Positions 45,993 to 54,239 are shown, numbered from the stretch's first letter. The stretch is 64,000 nucleotides of DNA from Caproicibacterium argilliputei (GCF_029211325.2 NZ_CP135996.1:1488001-1552000); one strand, 5' to 3'. Made by a program: numbers and translations. The notes: a model not told the origin generated them from the letters alone.

Positions 45993-47126
45993 TTAGTCTT
46001 CTGTTGTATAATTGCCGAGCGTACCTTGATTCAATGCTTTCAGGTATGCGTTAATGAATCCATCTAAGTCGCCGTCCATCACGCCGTCCACATTGCCGGT
46101 TTCATAGCCAGTGCGGTGGTCTTTCACCATGGTGTAGGGCATAAAGACATAAGAACGGATCTGTGAACCCCATGCAATTTCTTTCTGCACACCTTTAATA
46201 TCTTCAACCTTTTCAAGATGCTCTCGTTCTTTAATTTCGAGCAGCTTGCTTTTCAGCATTCGCATGGCCACATCGCGGTTCTGATACTGGCTGCGCTCCA
46301 CCTGGCATGCCACAACAATACCAGTTGGAATATGCGTCAGGCGGACTGCGGAACTGGTTTTGTTAACCTTCTGACCACCTGCACCGCTGGCACGGTAAAC
46401 ATCCATTTTAATGTCCGCCGGATCAATCTCAACCTCAATTGTGTCGTCAATTTCCGGCATAACCTCCAGCGATGCAAACGAAGTGTGCCGACGCCCGGAA
46501 GCATCAAACGGTGAAACGCGCACCAAACGATGAACACCGTTTTCCCCTTTTAAGAACCCGTAAGCGTTTTCCCCTTCAATCAGAATACTTGCGCTTTTCA
46601 AGCCCGCCTCCTCGCCGTCTAAATAGTCCAGCAGCTTGACGGTATAGTCATGGCGTTCGCTCCAGCGGTTATACATCCGATAAAGCATTTCAGCCCAGTC
46701 CTGTGCCTCTGTGCCGCCGGCACCGGCATGAAAGGTCAAAATGGCGTTTTTCGCGTCATACTCCCCTGTCAGCAAGGTCTGCAGACGCTGGCGCTCCAGG
46801 TTGTTTGTCAGTTTCTTGACTTCTCCTTCTGCTTCCGGCAGCAAAGAAAGATCACCTTCCTCGTCCCCCAGCTCGCAAAGAGCATTTGCATCCTCCCAAA
46901 GACTGCGCAGCTTTTCATAAGATTCGATTTTAGCTTTCAAGTGAGCAGAACGCTGCAAAATTTTTTGAGACTTCTCCATGTTGTCCCAAAAACCCGGCTC
47001 GCTCGCCTTCATGTCCAATTCCTCGATTTCGCTGCGCATTGCTTTCATGCCCAGCGCATCTTCAAGATCATTTAAACCGGGAAGCATCTCCTGCAGAGAC
47101 TGCTTCAGCTCCTCAAATTGCAGCAT
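45993..47126 (-). CDS. prfB: Peptide chain release factor 2
   Basis: Terminates translation at UAA and UGA codons. The anticodon-mimic tripeptide is in RVSPFDASG (SPF) and the catalytic GGQ is in SGAGGQKVNK. The full 377-residue protein is in one continuous frame: the programmed +1 frameshift (in-frame UGA near codon 25) found in many bacterial prfB genes is absent. Promoter at 47237-47265. Confidence 0.95.
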   Translation of the reverse strand: MLQFEELKQSLQEMLPGLNDLEDALGMKAMRSEIEELDMKASEPGFWDNMEKSQKILQRSAHLKAKIESYEKLRSLWEDANALCELGDEEGDLSLLPEAEGEVKKLTNNLERQRLQTLLTGEYDAKNAILTFHAGAGGTEAQDWAEMLYRMYNRWSERHDYTVKLLDYLDGEEAGLKSASILIEGENAYGFLKGENGVHRLVRVSPFDASGRRHTSFASLEVMPEIDDTIEVEIDPADIKMDVYRASGAGGQKVNKTSSAVRLTHIPTGIVVACQVERSQYQNRDVAMRMLKSKLLEIKEREHLEKVEDIKGVQKEIAWGSQIRSYVFMPYTMVKDHRTGYETGNVDGVMDGDLDGFINAYLKALNQGTLGNYTTED

Positions 47127-47236
47127 ATCTGTTTTATCCTACTTTCCTAAAAATCTTTTCCGTAAACCCGCCGCACTGTTTCACATAGATTTCACTGGCC
47201 GTACATACAGCGGTAATGATTCTGCATATAGTAAGT

Positions 47237-47265
47237 ATTATATTCTATTTTCTCCCGCTTGTAAA
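47237..47265 (-). promoter_or_regulatory. Promoter of prfB
   Basis: On the minus strand: TTTACA (47265-47260), 17-bp spacer, TATAAT (47242-47237). About 110 bp upstream of the ATG. Confidence 0.7.
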
Positions 47266-47364
47266 GAAAGGAGGTCACCCGCACGTCCGGACTGATGATA
47301 TCCTTTGCCCGGCACAAACGAACTGTGCAATTTATGAATAGAATTAAAACTTCTGTTTGAAAAC

Positions 47365-47393
47365 TTGCAGTTTGTTACAAAAGACTATACAAT
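47365..47393 (+). promoter_or_regulatory. Promoter of the RING/zinc-ribbon protein gene
   Basis: TTGCAG (47365-47370), 17-bp spacer, TACAAT (47388-47393), about 60 bp before the ATG at 47453. With the prfB promoter this accounts for the 326-bp intergenic stretch; no other gene is visible in it. Confidence 0.7.
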
Positions 47394-47452
47394 AAAAAGA
47401 TATCATGCCGTTCTGCGGCAAAACGTTTCAAAAAGTATGGGAGGAAAAATTT

Positions 47453-48496
47453 ATGACCGATTTTACCGGAGTAAATTGTCCTGTATGCAACAAGCCGTTT
47501 CACCCAGGGGACGATATTGTCGTCTGCCCTGTTTGCGGTGCGCCTTACCACCGTGCGTGCTATAAAGAAGTTGGGCACTGTGTATTTGAAGAAAAGCATG
47601 GTACAGCTGAAGCCTGGCAGCCCCCTAAAACGAAAGCTAAAGCTGAGGAAAGCGTGCGCTGCCCCCGGTGTGGACATGACAATGCGCCTGATGCGTTGTT
47701 CTGCGAACACTGCGGTGCTTCCCTGACCAGCCGAGAAGAAGATTCCTCTGCACAAAACCCAAACGTTGGTCAGTCAGACAGTTCCTTCCCCGGTGGGTTT
47801 TCCCCATTCGGTTCCGGCTCGCAGCCCAACGGCTGGCCTTACGGTTCGGCGCCGTTTGTTTTTGACCCCATGGCTGGCATTGACCCTGACACAACCATTG
47901 ACGGCGAAAAGGCAGGCGACCTTGCAAAAGTGATTCAGAGTAATACCACGTATTATTTGCCAGTTTTTATGAATCATGAAAAATACCGCAAGCGGCGCTT
48001 CAATTTTGCAGCGCTCCTGTTAGGCGGTGGTTGGCTTCTGTATCGGAAAATTTACGCATTGGGAGTTGCCATCAGCACAATCGCGTTGGCTTTGGAAGTT
48101 GCCGTTCAGTTTTTCACGGCAAAGTTTTCCTCACCGATTCTCATGCGTATGATGAGTGACTTGGGCATTGCCGGAACCAGTTCCTTAAATATGGCGCAGC
48201 TCTACCGGGTTGCCGAAAAGATTACATTACTGCCCGCTTCGCAGCAATTCCTTTTTCTGCTTCCCAATCTTCTCTCTCTGGCTATTTTCATCATTCATCT
48301 GGTGCTCGGCATTACCGCCAACAATCTATACCGGAAGCACTGCGTGAAAACGATTCGGCAGATTCAAACCACACTGCCAAACAACAGCGACCTGCTGATT
48401 CACTATCAGGAAAAGGGCGGTGTAAACACAGCCCTTCTCTTTATTGTCCTTGTGTGCTATTTAATTGCAAATAACTCCATATATTTTATGTTATAA
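47453..48496 (+). CDS. Bacterial RING-finger / zinc-ribbon membrane protein (DUF2628-like)
   Basis: A 347-residue protein. Residues 8-45 have a RING-like or zinc-hook pattern CPVC...CPVCGAPYHRACYKEVGHC, matching the prokaryotic RING finger family 1. A separate zinc ribbon CPRCGHDNAPDALFCEHCG follows at about 66-84, then a Ser/Gly/Pro-rich linker. The C-terminal half has a DUF2628-like region beginning NHEKYRKRRFNFAALLLGGGWLLYRK, with four or five hydrophobic segments. Ubiquitin-like roles are not implied; bacterial members are uncharacterised. Start ATG 47453 follows GGGAGG. Confidence 0.75.
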   Translation: MTDFTGVNCPVCNKPFHPGDDIVVCPVCGAPYHRACYKEVGHCVFEEKHGTAEAWQPPKTKAKAEESVRCPRCGHDNAPDALFCEHCGASLTSREEDSSAQNPNVGQSDSSFPGGFSPFGSGSQPNGWPYGSAPFVFDPMAGIDPDTTIDGEKAGDLAKVIQSNTTYYLPVFMNHEKYRKRRFNFAALLLGGGWLLYRKIYALGVAISTIALALEVAVQFFTAKFSSPILMRMMSDLGIAGTSSLNMAQLYRVAEKITLLPASQQFLFLLPNLLSLAIFIIHLVLGITANNLYRKHCVKTIRQIQTTLPNNSDLLIHYQEKGGVNTALLFIVLVCYLIANNSIYFML

Positions 48497-48562
48497 TTTT
48501 GTTTAAAAAGTGCGTGGATTTTTTCACGCCGTTTATTTTATCAATTTTTGGGAGTGAATCGT

Positions 48563-49438
48563 ATGAAAATCACAAAAGCAGTTATCCCCGCAGCCGGTCT
48601 TGGCACGCGGGTATTGCCTGCCACGAAAAGCATGCCAAAGGAAATGCTGCCGATTGTCGATAAACCTGCCATTCAGTACATCGTTGAAGAGGCCGTTCGT
48701 TCCGGAATTACTGATATTCTCATCGTCACGAACCGTGGCAAGGGATTGATTGAAGACCACTTTGATCGTGTTCCGGAACTGGAAGCAAAGCTTGAAAAGG
48801 GCGGCGCACAGAAGGAAGCCATTCTCAAAGAAGTTGCAGGAATCGCGCATCTGGCCAATTTCTATTTCGTCCGCCAAAAAGAAACACTTGGTTTAGGACA
48901 TGCCATCAGCCGCGCGCGTTCTTTTGTTGGCAATGAGCCGTTTGCTGTCTTATACGGCGACGATGTGATTATTGGCGAAGACCCAGCGTGCGGACAGCTG
49001 ATTCGTGCTTATGAGGAATTCGGAAAGGGCGTTCTTGGTGTTAAAAAAGTTTCTCCCGCGGATATTTCCAAATATTCTTCGCTTAAGGTAGAACCGCTGC
49101 ACGACAATTACTTTAACTGTACGGACATGGTGGAAAAGCCGGCTCCTGACAAGGTTCTCAGTCTGTATTCCATTCTCGGTCGCTGCATTCTGCCACCAGA
49201 GATTTTCGACATCATTGACCAGACACCGCCCGGTGCCGGCGGAGAAATCCAGCTGACGGATGCCATGCGCACACTGGCTCGCTCCAAAGGAATGGTCGCA
49301 GTCGATTATTCTGGCAAGCGCTATGACATGGGCAATAAGTTGGGCATCCTGCAGGCGCAGGTAGAAGTCGGTCTGCAGCATCCGGAACTGGGAACGGCGT
49401 TCCGTGCATACCTGAAAGAGCTTTCCAAAACATTGTAA
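48563..49438 (+). CDS. galU: UTP-glucose-1-phosphate uridylyltransferase
   Basis: Makes UDP-glucose from UTP and glucose-1-phosphate for cell wall glycans. The 291-residue protein starts MKITKAVIPAAGLGTRVLPATKSMPKEML (nucleotide-binding signature within residues 8-27), with GHAISRAR, YGDDVI and the metal/sugar motif VEKPA. Standard length. Ends just before a terminator hairpin that overlaps the next promoter. Confidence 0.96.
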   Translation: MKITKAVIPAAGLGTRVLPATKSMPKEMLPIVDKPAIQYIVEEAVRSGITDILIVTNRGKGLIEDHFDRVPELEAKLEKGGAQKEAILKEVAGIAHLANFYFVRQKETLGLGHAISRARSFVGNEPFAVLYGDDVIIGEDPACGQLIRAYEEFGKGVLGVKKVSPADISKYSSLKVEPLHDNYFNCTDMVEKPAPDKVLSLYSILGRCILPPEIFDIIDQTPPGAGGEIQLTDAMRTLARSKGMVAVDYSGKRYDMGNKLGILQAQVEVGLQHPELGTAFRAYLKELSKTL

Positions 49439-49465
49439 GGTACCAATAGAAAATCCGTCAAATAA

Positions 49466-49510
49466 AACAAGCCTGTTTCGTGTGAAATTCCTTGACGAAA
49501 CAGGCTTGTT
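49466..49510 (+). terminator. Terminator hairpin after galU
   Basis: 15-bp perfect inverted repeat (49466-49480 with 49496-49510); the following T-run is weak (GTTCTGTT). The right arm overlaps the rpsF promoter. Confidence 0.7.
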
Positions 49511-49520
49511 CTGTTATAAT
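49492..49520 (+). promoter_or_regulatory. Promoter of rpsF-ssb-rpsR
   Basis: TTGACG (49492-49497), 17-bp spacer, perfect TATAAT (49515-49520), about 85 bp before rpsF. The -35 and spacer lie inside the galU terminator stem. Confidence 0.85.
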
Positions 49521-49604
49521 AAACTGCGTTAGTCTTTGCGGACTGACGCATCCTTGCTCCGGAACAAATCCGGGGCCATAAGTCCAAAAGGAGGTGCTTA
49601 TTCA

Positions 49605-49901
49605 ATGGAAGAAATCAAAAATGCTTACGAAACCGTATTCATCCTCTCCAGCAAGCTGGACGAACAGTCCACTGCCGCTTTGGTGACAAAGTTCAAGGAT
49701 CTGATTGCGGAAAACGGAACAGTAGACGGTGTTGACGAGTGGGGCAAGCGCAGACTTGCTTATGAAATCAACAAGGAAACCGAAGGGTATTATGTGCTGA
49801 TTAATTTCACCAGCGTGCCGGCTTTCACTGCCGAACTTGACCGTATTTTCAAAATCACCGACGGCGTTATCCGTTCCCTGATTATCCGCAAAGAAGCCTA
49901 A
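49605..49901 (+). CDS. rpsF: 30S ribosomal protein S6
   Basis: A 98-residue ribosomal protein; the core YETVFILSSKLDEQST...VDGVDEWGKRRLAYEINKETEGYY is typical. I chose ATG 49605 because AAAGGAGGTG precedes it; the longer frame begins in the leader. First gene of the rpsF-ssb-rpsR operon. Confidence 0.96.
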   Translation: MEEIKNAYETVFILSSKLDEQSTAALVTKFKDLIAENGTVDGVDEWGKRRLAYEINKETEGYYVLINFTSVPAFTAELDRIFKITDGVIRSLIIRKEA

Positions 49902-49927
49902 GTCATGCTGCGAAAGGGGTGTGAAAA

Positions 49928-50419
49928 ATGCTGAATGTTGTTGTACTCATGGGTCGCTTGGTTGCAGATCCGGAATTGCGGCACACACCGAATGACGTGG
50001 CTGTTACCACGATTCGAATTGCTGTTGACCGCAGTTATGCAAAGGCTGGCGGTGAAAAGCAGACAGACTTCATCGATGTAACTGCTTGGCGCCAAACCGC
50101 TGAGTTCGTCTGCCGCTATTTCACAAAGGGCTCTATGATTGCCGTACAGGGTGCCCTGCACGTAGATAATTATACAGACCGTGACGGAAATAAGCGCACC
50201 CGCTATGATGTACAGGCCGACAACGTAAGCTTCTGTGGAAGCAAACGCGAGTCCGGAACGTACGACGGCGGTGGTGCCTCTTACGGAAATCCCCCGCAGA
50301 AAAACGCTTATCAGCAACCCAGCGCCCCCGCAGCGCCCGCGCCCGCCGCACCGGCTTACTCCAGCGGTGACACCGGCGACTTCCAGGCTCTTCCGGATGA
50401 CGATGACTTGCCGTTCTAA
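49928..50419 (+). CDS. ssb: Single-stranded DNA-binding protein
   Basis: 163-residue SSB with an N-terminal OB fold (MLNVVVLMGRLVADPELRHT...FIDVTAWRQTAEFVCRYFTKGS), a Pro/Ala/Gln-rich linker and the canonical acidic tip DDDDLPF used to recruit replication partners. Located between rpsF and rpsR as in nearly all Bacillota. Confidence 0.97.
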   Translation: MLNVVVLMGRLVADPELRHTPNDVAVTTIRIAVDRSYAKAGGEKQTDFIDVTAWRQTAEFVCRYFTKGSMIAVQGALHVDNYTDRDGNKRTRYDVQADNVSFCGSKRESGTYDGGGASYGNPPQKNAYQQPSAPAAPAPAAPAYSSGDTGDFQALPDDDDLPF

Positions 50420-50467
50420 AAATGCAGAAAATGATTCTGAACGATTCTTGAAGGAGGTTACAGAACT

Positions 50468-50716
50468 ATGGCTGAAAGAGACAGAGAAAACCGTCGCGGC
50501 GGACGTAAGGGTCGTCGCAAGGTTTGCAGCTTCTGTGTAGATAAAGTCGAAAGCATCGACTACAAGGACGTTGCAAAACTGCGCCGCTTCATTTCGGAGC
50601 GTGCAAAAATCCTGCCCCGCCGTGTAACAGGCACCTGCGCCCGTCACCAGCGTGAATTGACCGTCGCAATCAAGCGTGCACGTCATATTGCACTGCTTCC
50701 CTTTAGCAGCGACTGA
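50468..50716 (+). CDS. rpsR: 30S ribosomal protein S18
   Basis: 82-residue ribosomal protein with the conserved [27 protein letters not shown]. It is the zinc-type variant: CSFC near residue 19 and CARH later. Strong AAGGAGG before the ATG. Confidence 0.97.
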   Translation: MAERDRENRRGGRKGRRKVCSFCVDKVESIDYKDVAKLRRFISERAKILPRRVTGTCARHQRELTVAIKRARHIALLPFSSD

Positions 50717-50734
50717 TGCTGCAGAAGGTATGTT

Positions 50735-50773
50735 AAAAAGGAATCCTTTCCAAATGGAAAGGATTCCTTTTTT
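50735..50773 (+). terminator. Terminator of the rpsF-ssb-rpsR operon
   Basis: 17-bp perfect stem with AAAT loop followed by a T-run. Confidence 0.92.
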
Positions 50774-50797
50774 GTTGCATTGCAAAGAAAAAGGACA

Positions 50798-50819
50798 CAG
50801 CGTTTTCGTTTAAACGCTG
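50798..50819 (-). terminator. Probable terminator of the pseudokinase gene
   Basis: CAGCGTTT (50798-50805) pairs with AAACGCTG (50812-50819) around a 6-nt loop; CCTTTTTC follows on the minus strand after a short gap. About 20 bp after the stop at 50840. Confidence 0.6.
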
Positions 50820-50839
50820 CACCCTATTAATACCCTTTA

Positions 50840-52660
50840 TTATCCGTCATCCTCATCACTATCATCTGTGCTTGCAGGACCCGAACTGACAACGATGGTA
50901 ACTGAATACTGATAATACTGCTGGCTGCCGGCTGTCAAACCGCCGCCGTAACCAATCACTTCTCCCGTGTTTACGGAGTCACTGGCTTTCTCCTCTTTCC
51001 CATCAGGTACAAAACCGGCGGCTTCCACAGCGGATTTTGCATCTTCATAAGACATTCCGGTGATATTCGGTAACGTACGCATGGCTTTACCACGGCTGAC
51101 TGTCACAGAAATCGCGGAGCCTTTTACCATTTTACCGGATCCGGGTTGCGGTGTCTGAGAAATAATGCAGCCTTCCTGAATGCTGTCGCTGAATTCCTTA
51201 CTGGTTTGTACGACCTGGTAATCGCTGGTGTTGCTCAAGCTGGAGAAACGTTTGCCAATTAAATTCGGAACATCAATCTGCTCAGAACTTAAAGAATTTG
51301 TACTCGACAATGCCGAAGACACCTGCGAAGAACTGGAGGAAGCACCATTCTTAGAAGTCGCTGCGTCATCAGATGCGGCAGCTCCGGACTGGATTCCTTT
51401 TCCGGCCACACCGCTTCCGGCATCAACCGCAGATGCTACAGAGGATGACGTCCCGACCGCAGAGCTGTTTTGACTGCCTGACGTTTCCGCACGCGAAGCC
51501 TGATACAGCACCGCACCAATTGTCACGGCAACCAAAACGGCAACGCAAGCAAGAACAATCCACACGAAACGAGGAATCGATTTTTTCTCTTCCTGCTGCT
51601 CCTCCTCTTCCCTGCGCGCGCGCTCTTCGCGGTCTACCGAATCATCATACGGACTCGGAATACGGCGCAGGCTTTGTGTTTCTTCCAAAGAAGCTGTTGC
51701 AGTCGGTGCCGCCGAAAGTTCAGCCCGAAAGCGTTCGAACGTCTGCGTGCGTTCCTCCGGCTTCACCTGCAGTGCATTGGCAAGCGCGGTAACCACATGC
51801 GGCGGAATGCTGCGCAACGTACTGGCCGGCAGCAGCAGACGCGGATCTCGCAGGCGTTCCGGTGCACTTTTGGGCAATACGCCGGTCAGCATGAAGAACA
51901 GCGAAGCTGCCAGTCCGTAAACATCCGTATACTCACCCAGTTTACCGCCAGACTCATACTGCTCGACGGCGGCACACCCCCGCACAAAGTCCGGTGTCAG
52001 CCCACTGTCCGCAACCCGCACGGCCGAAGAAGAAAAGCTGCTCAGCTGCATACTGCCATCCGGCATGATGCGCAGCGTATCCGGAGAAATACCGTAATGC
52101 CCCACGCCGGAAGCATACATGGCAGATACCGTACTGATAACCGGCATCACCAATTTCCAAGCAGCATTCCAAGAAAGGGAGCCGCCGCTGCGCTCAACAA
52201 ATTCACGCAGAGCCAATGCCTCTGCCCATGGAGAAATGGCGTAAGCTGTATAATTTTCTTCAAAAATGTCGAAAATATCCGTAACCGCAGGCTGCTCATG
52301 AAATTTAGCAACTGCCTCTTGATACGTGATAAATTCATTCAGGAATTCGTCAAACAACACTTCGTTTCCGGCAATAACGGCGATATCCGCACTGCCGTCC
52401 ATACGCGCACAGATTTCTTTGGGAAAGAACTCATGAATCTGTACGGCGCAAAGCTGCTGCAAATCGAATCCGATATAAGTAAAGCTCTCATTGTCTGTCT
52501 GTTTCACCCGACCGACCATGTACCGTTCCTGCAAAACTGTGCGATAAGGCAAAGCGTCCTTGTGCTGTGGCTCATCCTCAGAAAAGCCACAGTGCGGGCA
52601 CTGCGGTTTTCCCTCTGTGTCAGACATGCAATTCATGCATAGATGTTCATAGCCTGTCAT
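50840..52660 (-). CDS. PASTA-domain pseudokinase with N-terminal zinc ribbon
   Basis: A 606-residue membrane protein built like PrkC but with a dead kinase domain. A zinc ribbon lies at residues 8-24 (C8/C11/C21/C24). In the kinase-like domain (about 45-315) the VAIK lysine position reads AVQIH (His76), HRD reads HYG (188-190, no Asp) and DFG reads SFS. A Glu/Arg-rich segment (340-360), one transmembrane helix (364-387), a long Ser-rich spacer and two PASTA domains (about 470-606) follow. Likely a scaffold or sensor that works with peptidoglycan and possibly with the active kinase at 4095-6176; that partnership is inference. Start ATG follows AAGGAGC. Confidence 0.85.
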   Translation of the reverse strand: MTGYEHLCMNCMSDTEGKPQCPHCGFSEDEPQHKDALPYRTVLQERYMVGRVKQTDNESFTYIGFDLQQLCAVQIHEFFPKEICARMDGSADIAVIAGNEVLFDEFLNEFITYQEAVAKFHEQPAVTDIFDIFEENYTAYAISPWAEALALREFVERSGGSLSWNAAWKLVMPVISTVSAMYASGVGHYGISPDTLRIMPDGSMQLSSFSSSAVRVADSGLTPDFVRGCAAVEQYESGGKLGEYTDVYGLAASLFFMLTGVLPKSAPERLRDPRLLLPASTLRSIPPHVVTALANALQVKPEERTQTFERFRAELSAAPTATASLEETQSLRRIPSPYDDSVDREERARREEEEQQEEKKSIPRFVWIVLACVAVLVAVTIGAVLYQASRAETSGSQNSSAVGTSSSVASAVDAGSGVAGKGIQSGAAASDDAATSKNGASSSSSQVSSALSSTNSLSSEQIDVPNLIGKRFSSLSNTSDYQVVQTSKEFSDSIQEGCIISQTPQPGSGKMVKGSAISVTVSRGKAMRTLPNITGMSYEDAKSAVEAAGFVPDGKEEKASDSVNTGEVIGYGGGLTAGSQQYYQYSVTIVVSSGPASTDDSDEDDG

Positions 52661-52702
52661 AGATGCCTGCTCCTTTTAACTGGATTGCCATACAAAACAG
52701 AC

Positions 52703-52792
52703 GCAGGGTCCTTGGCAGCTTTCCGCCCGGAAATCGACTGGCAAGGCCCTGCTTCTTTCCCTTTGCCACCAGTTTGACACCCGGCGGAAAGG
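52703..52792 (-). ncRNA. Structured 5' leader of the pseudokinase gene
   Basis: On the minus strand a long hairpin forms from GCAGGGCCTTG (52752-52742) with CAAGG-ACCCTGC (52714-52703), and its apex is a second hairpin TTTCC-GGGC-GGAAA (52733-52720). Further upstream CTTTCCGCC (52791-52783) is perfectly complementary to GGCGGAAAG in that apex (52727-52719), giving a pseudoknot or an alternative fold. With the promoter at 52859-52888 the leader would be about 190 nt. I do not recognise a known riboswitch class. Not tested by folding software or comparison. Confidence 0.5.
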
Positions 52793-52858
52793 TATATATA
52801 TTTGTACAGCGAAACTTTTCATGACAAATTTATAAAAAGTCTGATTTCAATAGAGTAT

Positions 52859-52888
52859 ATTATACCACAATTTGCAGTTTCAAATCAA
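52859..52888 (-). promoter_or_regulatory. Promoter of the pseudokinase gene
   Basis: On the minus strand: TTGATT (52888-52883), 18-bp spacer, TATAAT (52864-52859). This gives a 5' leader of about 190 nt, far longer than other genes here. Confidence 0.65.
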
Positions 52889-52931
52889 GTTACAGCATTC
52901 GCGCAGAAGGTTACACTTCTGTTTCTTTTTC

Positions 52932-52971
52932 AAAAAAAGGGCGGTCAGGGGATTTTTCCCCGCCCGCCCTT
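52932..52971 (-). terminator. Terminator of the 61-residue protein gene
   Basis: AAGGGCGG pairs with CCGCCCTT, with a further CGGGGAAAAATCCCC inner hairpin, followed by seven T on the minus strand. Ends 4 bp from the stop codon at 52975. Confidence 0.8.
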
Positions 52972-52974
52972 CGG

Positions 52975-53160
52975 TCACTCCCGCAGTTTGTACTCCATAA
53001 TGCAGTCACGGAACTCGTCTTCATTTTGGATATCCCGGCTCAAAATTGCCCGCTGCGTGTCCTCTGGCAGGGCAAGAAAGTAGTCCTGCAAATCCGGCGT
53101 ACTGTTAAAAAAGCGGCTGTACAGAAACGGGTACTGTCCGGCATAAAGCGGATTATCCAT
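52975..53160 (-). CDS. Hypothetical 61-residue protein
   Basis: Small soluble protein (MDNPLYAGQYPFLYSRFFNS...) with no signal peptide or membrane segment; rich in Asp/Glu/Tyr/Phe and ending MEYKLRE. GAGGTG lies a few bases before the ATG at 53160, and a strong terminator directly follows the stop, so the gene is probably real. Similar short acidic proteins of unknown role occur in clostridia; I cannot name the family. Confidence 0.65.
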   Translation of the reverse strand: MDNPLYAGQYPFLYSRFFNSTPDLQDYFLALPEDTQRAILSRDIQNEDEFRDCIMEYKLRE

Positions 53161-53237
53161 CGAAATCACCTCAACCGTAGTATTTCCGATTTTTGTCCGC
53201 TATGAGCCGGTATTATCTGGTATTTATATGCAAGTAT

Positions 53238-54239
53238 CTAAGCCGAGTAAGCTGTGGCAAAGGCGTGTGCGTCCGCAAGATTTCCCAGGGAAAGCAGTTT
53301 TGACGTCTCCGGACGGCTGTCCAAGCTGACTGTCCAAACCTGCGCATGATCATAAGTATTAAAATAATAGGTATTTTTGTTTAAATCTATAAACGCTGTA
53401 TACTTTGTATAATCTTCGGTATTCAGAAAAGTTCGAACCAACCCTTTCAGCACCTTGACCGTATCCGCAATATGAAAGCAGGAAGATACGGTTTGAGCCG
53501 TATTCAGTGGGGTTGCGATATGCGTTTTAATAAAAGCTGCCCGGACAAAACGTTCCGGCGAGGTATAACCGCCGGGCAATAGTGTTGTTCCCGCACCCTG
53601 CCCAAATGGAGACAAATGTACCGTACCCCAACAGGTCTCCTGCGGCTGCCGCGGAGAAACACCCAGATAGTTCCGCAGATTGGTCATATGCCATGTAAAG
53701 TCAGGACTGTTCGCCAAAACGCCAAGCGGATTTTCATAGCATTTAAGTTCCCCGTTAACAGGCTCCAGAACTACACAGTGGTTTCCACGATCCGCCGCAA
53801 TCCAGTGCAGCGGCGCCACGGAATGTGTGACAGGATCTTTTAAGCCCACCACGCGAATCTGAGAAATCTGTTTCTTCAGGTCATCAACGGAACTGCAGTT
53901 TCCTAATAAGTACCGCAGAAACTCTAAAGATGCAAGGCTGCGTTTTCCACTCTGCGATGTATCACCTTCCGCATACGCAGCGTATCCGGCAAAATAGAGG
54001 GCTGCAGCGGCAAATCCCCGCTCATTGACACCGTCAAACAGACCCAGCAAATCGTCCTTCTGCTGCCCAATGGCCAAAAAGCGATAAGCCGTTTTCATAT
54101 TCTTCTGATTCAACGCATTCTTCCAAACGTCATTTCGCGGTGAAAGAAACATGGTTGGTTCAATTTCATGGGAAAAGTCCATATTTCGTCCAAAGAAATG
54201 ATCCAAAGCAAGTGACTGCAGCGTAATCGCCGTACACAT
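53238..54239 (-). CDS. Choloylglycine hydrolase family amidase (penicillin V acylase-like)
   Basis: An Ntn-hydrolase that cuts linear amide bonds, in the family of bile salt hydrolase and penicillin V acylase. After Met removal Cys2 is the N-terminal nucleophile (MCTAITL). The catalytic partners are in place: R18 and D21 (GRNMDF), an Asn at 177 (ANSPDF) and R230 (SPERFV). Residue 82 is Tyr (LYFAGYA), as in penicillin V acylases, where bile salt hydrolases have Asn. The length of 333 aa is normal and there is no signal peptide, so it is cytosolic. The natural substrate cannot be deduced; N-acyl homoserine lactones or other acyl amides are possible. Confidence 0.88.
   Translation of the reverse strand: MCTAITLQSLALDHFFGRNMDFSHEIEPTMFLSPRNDVWKNALNQKNMKTAYRFLAIGQQKDDLLGLFDGVNERGFAAAALYFAGYAAYAEGDTSQSGKRSLASLEFLRYLLGNCSSVDDLKKQISQIRVVGLKDPVTHSVAPLHWIAADRGNHCVVLEPVNGELKCYENPLGVLANSPDFTWHMTNLRNYLGVSPRQPQETCWGTVHLSPFGQGAGTTLLPGGYTSPERFVRAAFIKTHIATPLNTAQTVSSCFHIADTVKVLKGLVRTFLNTEDYTKYTAFIDLNKNTYYFNTYDHAQVWTVSLDSRPETSKLLSLGNLADAHAFATAYSA

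Noticed and set aside
52802-53083. 93-residue plus-strand ORF
   Set aside because: Runs over the pseudokinase promoter, a terminator and the antisense of the 61-residue gene; low-complexity composition.
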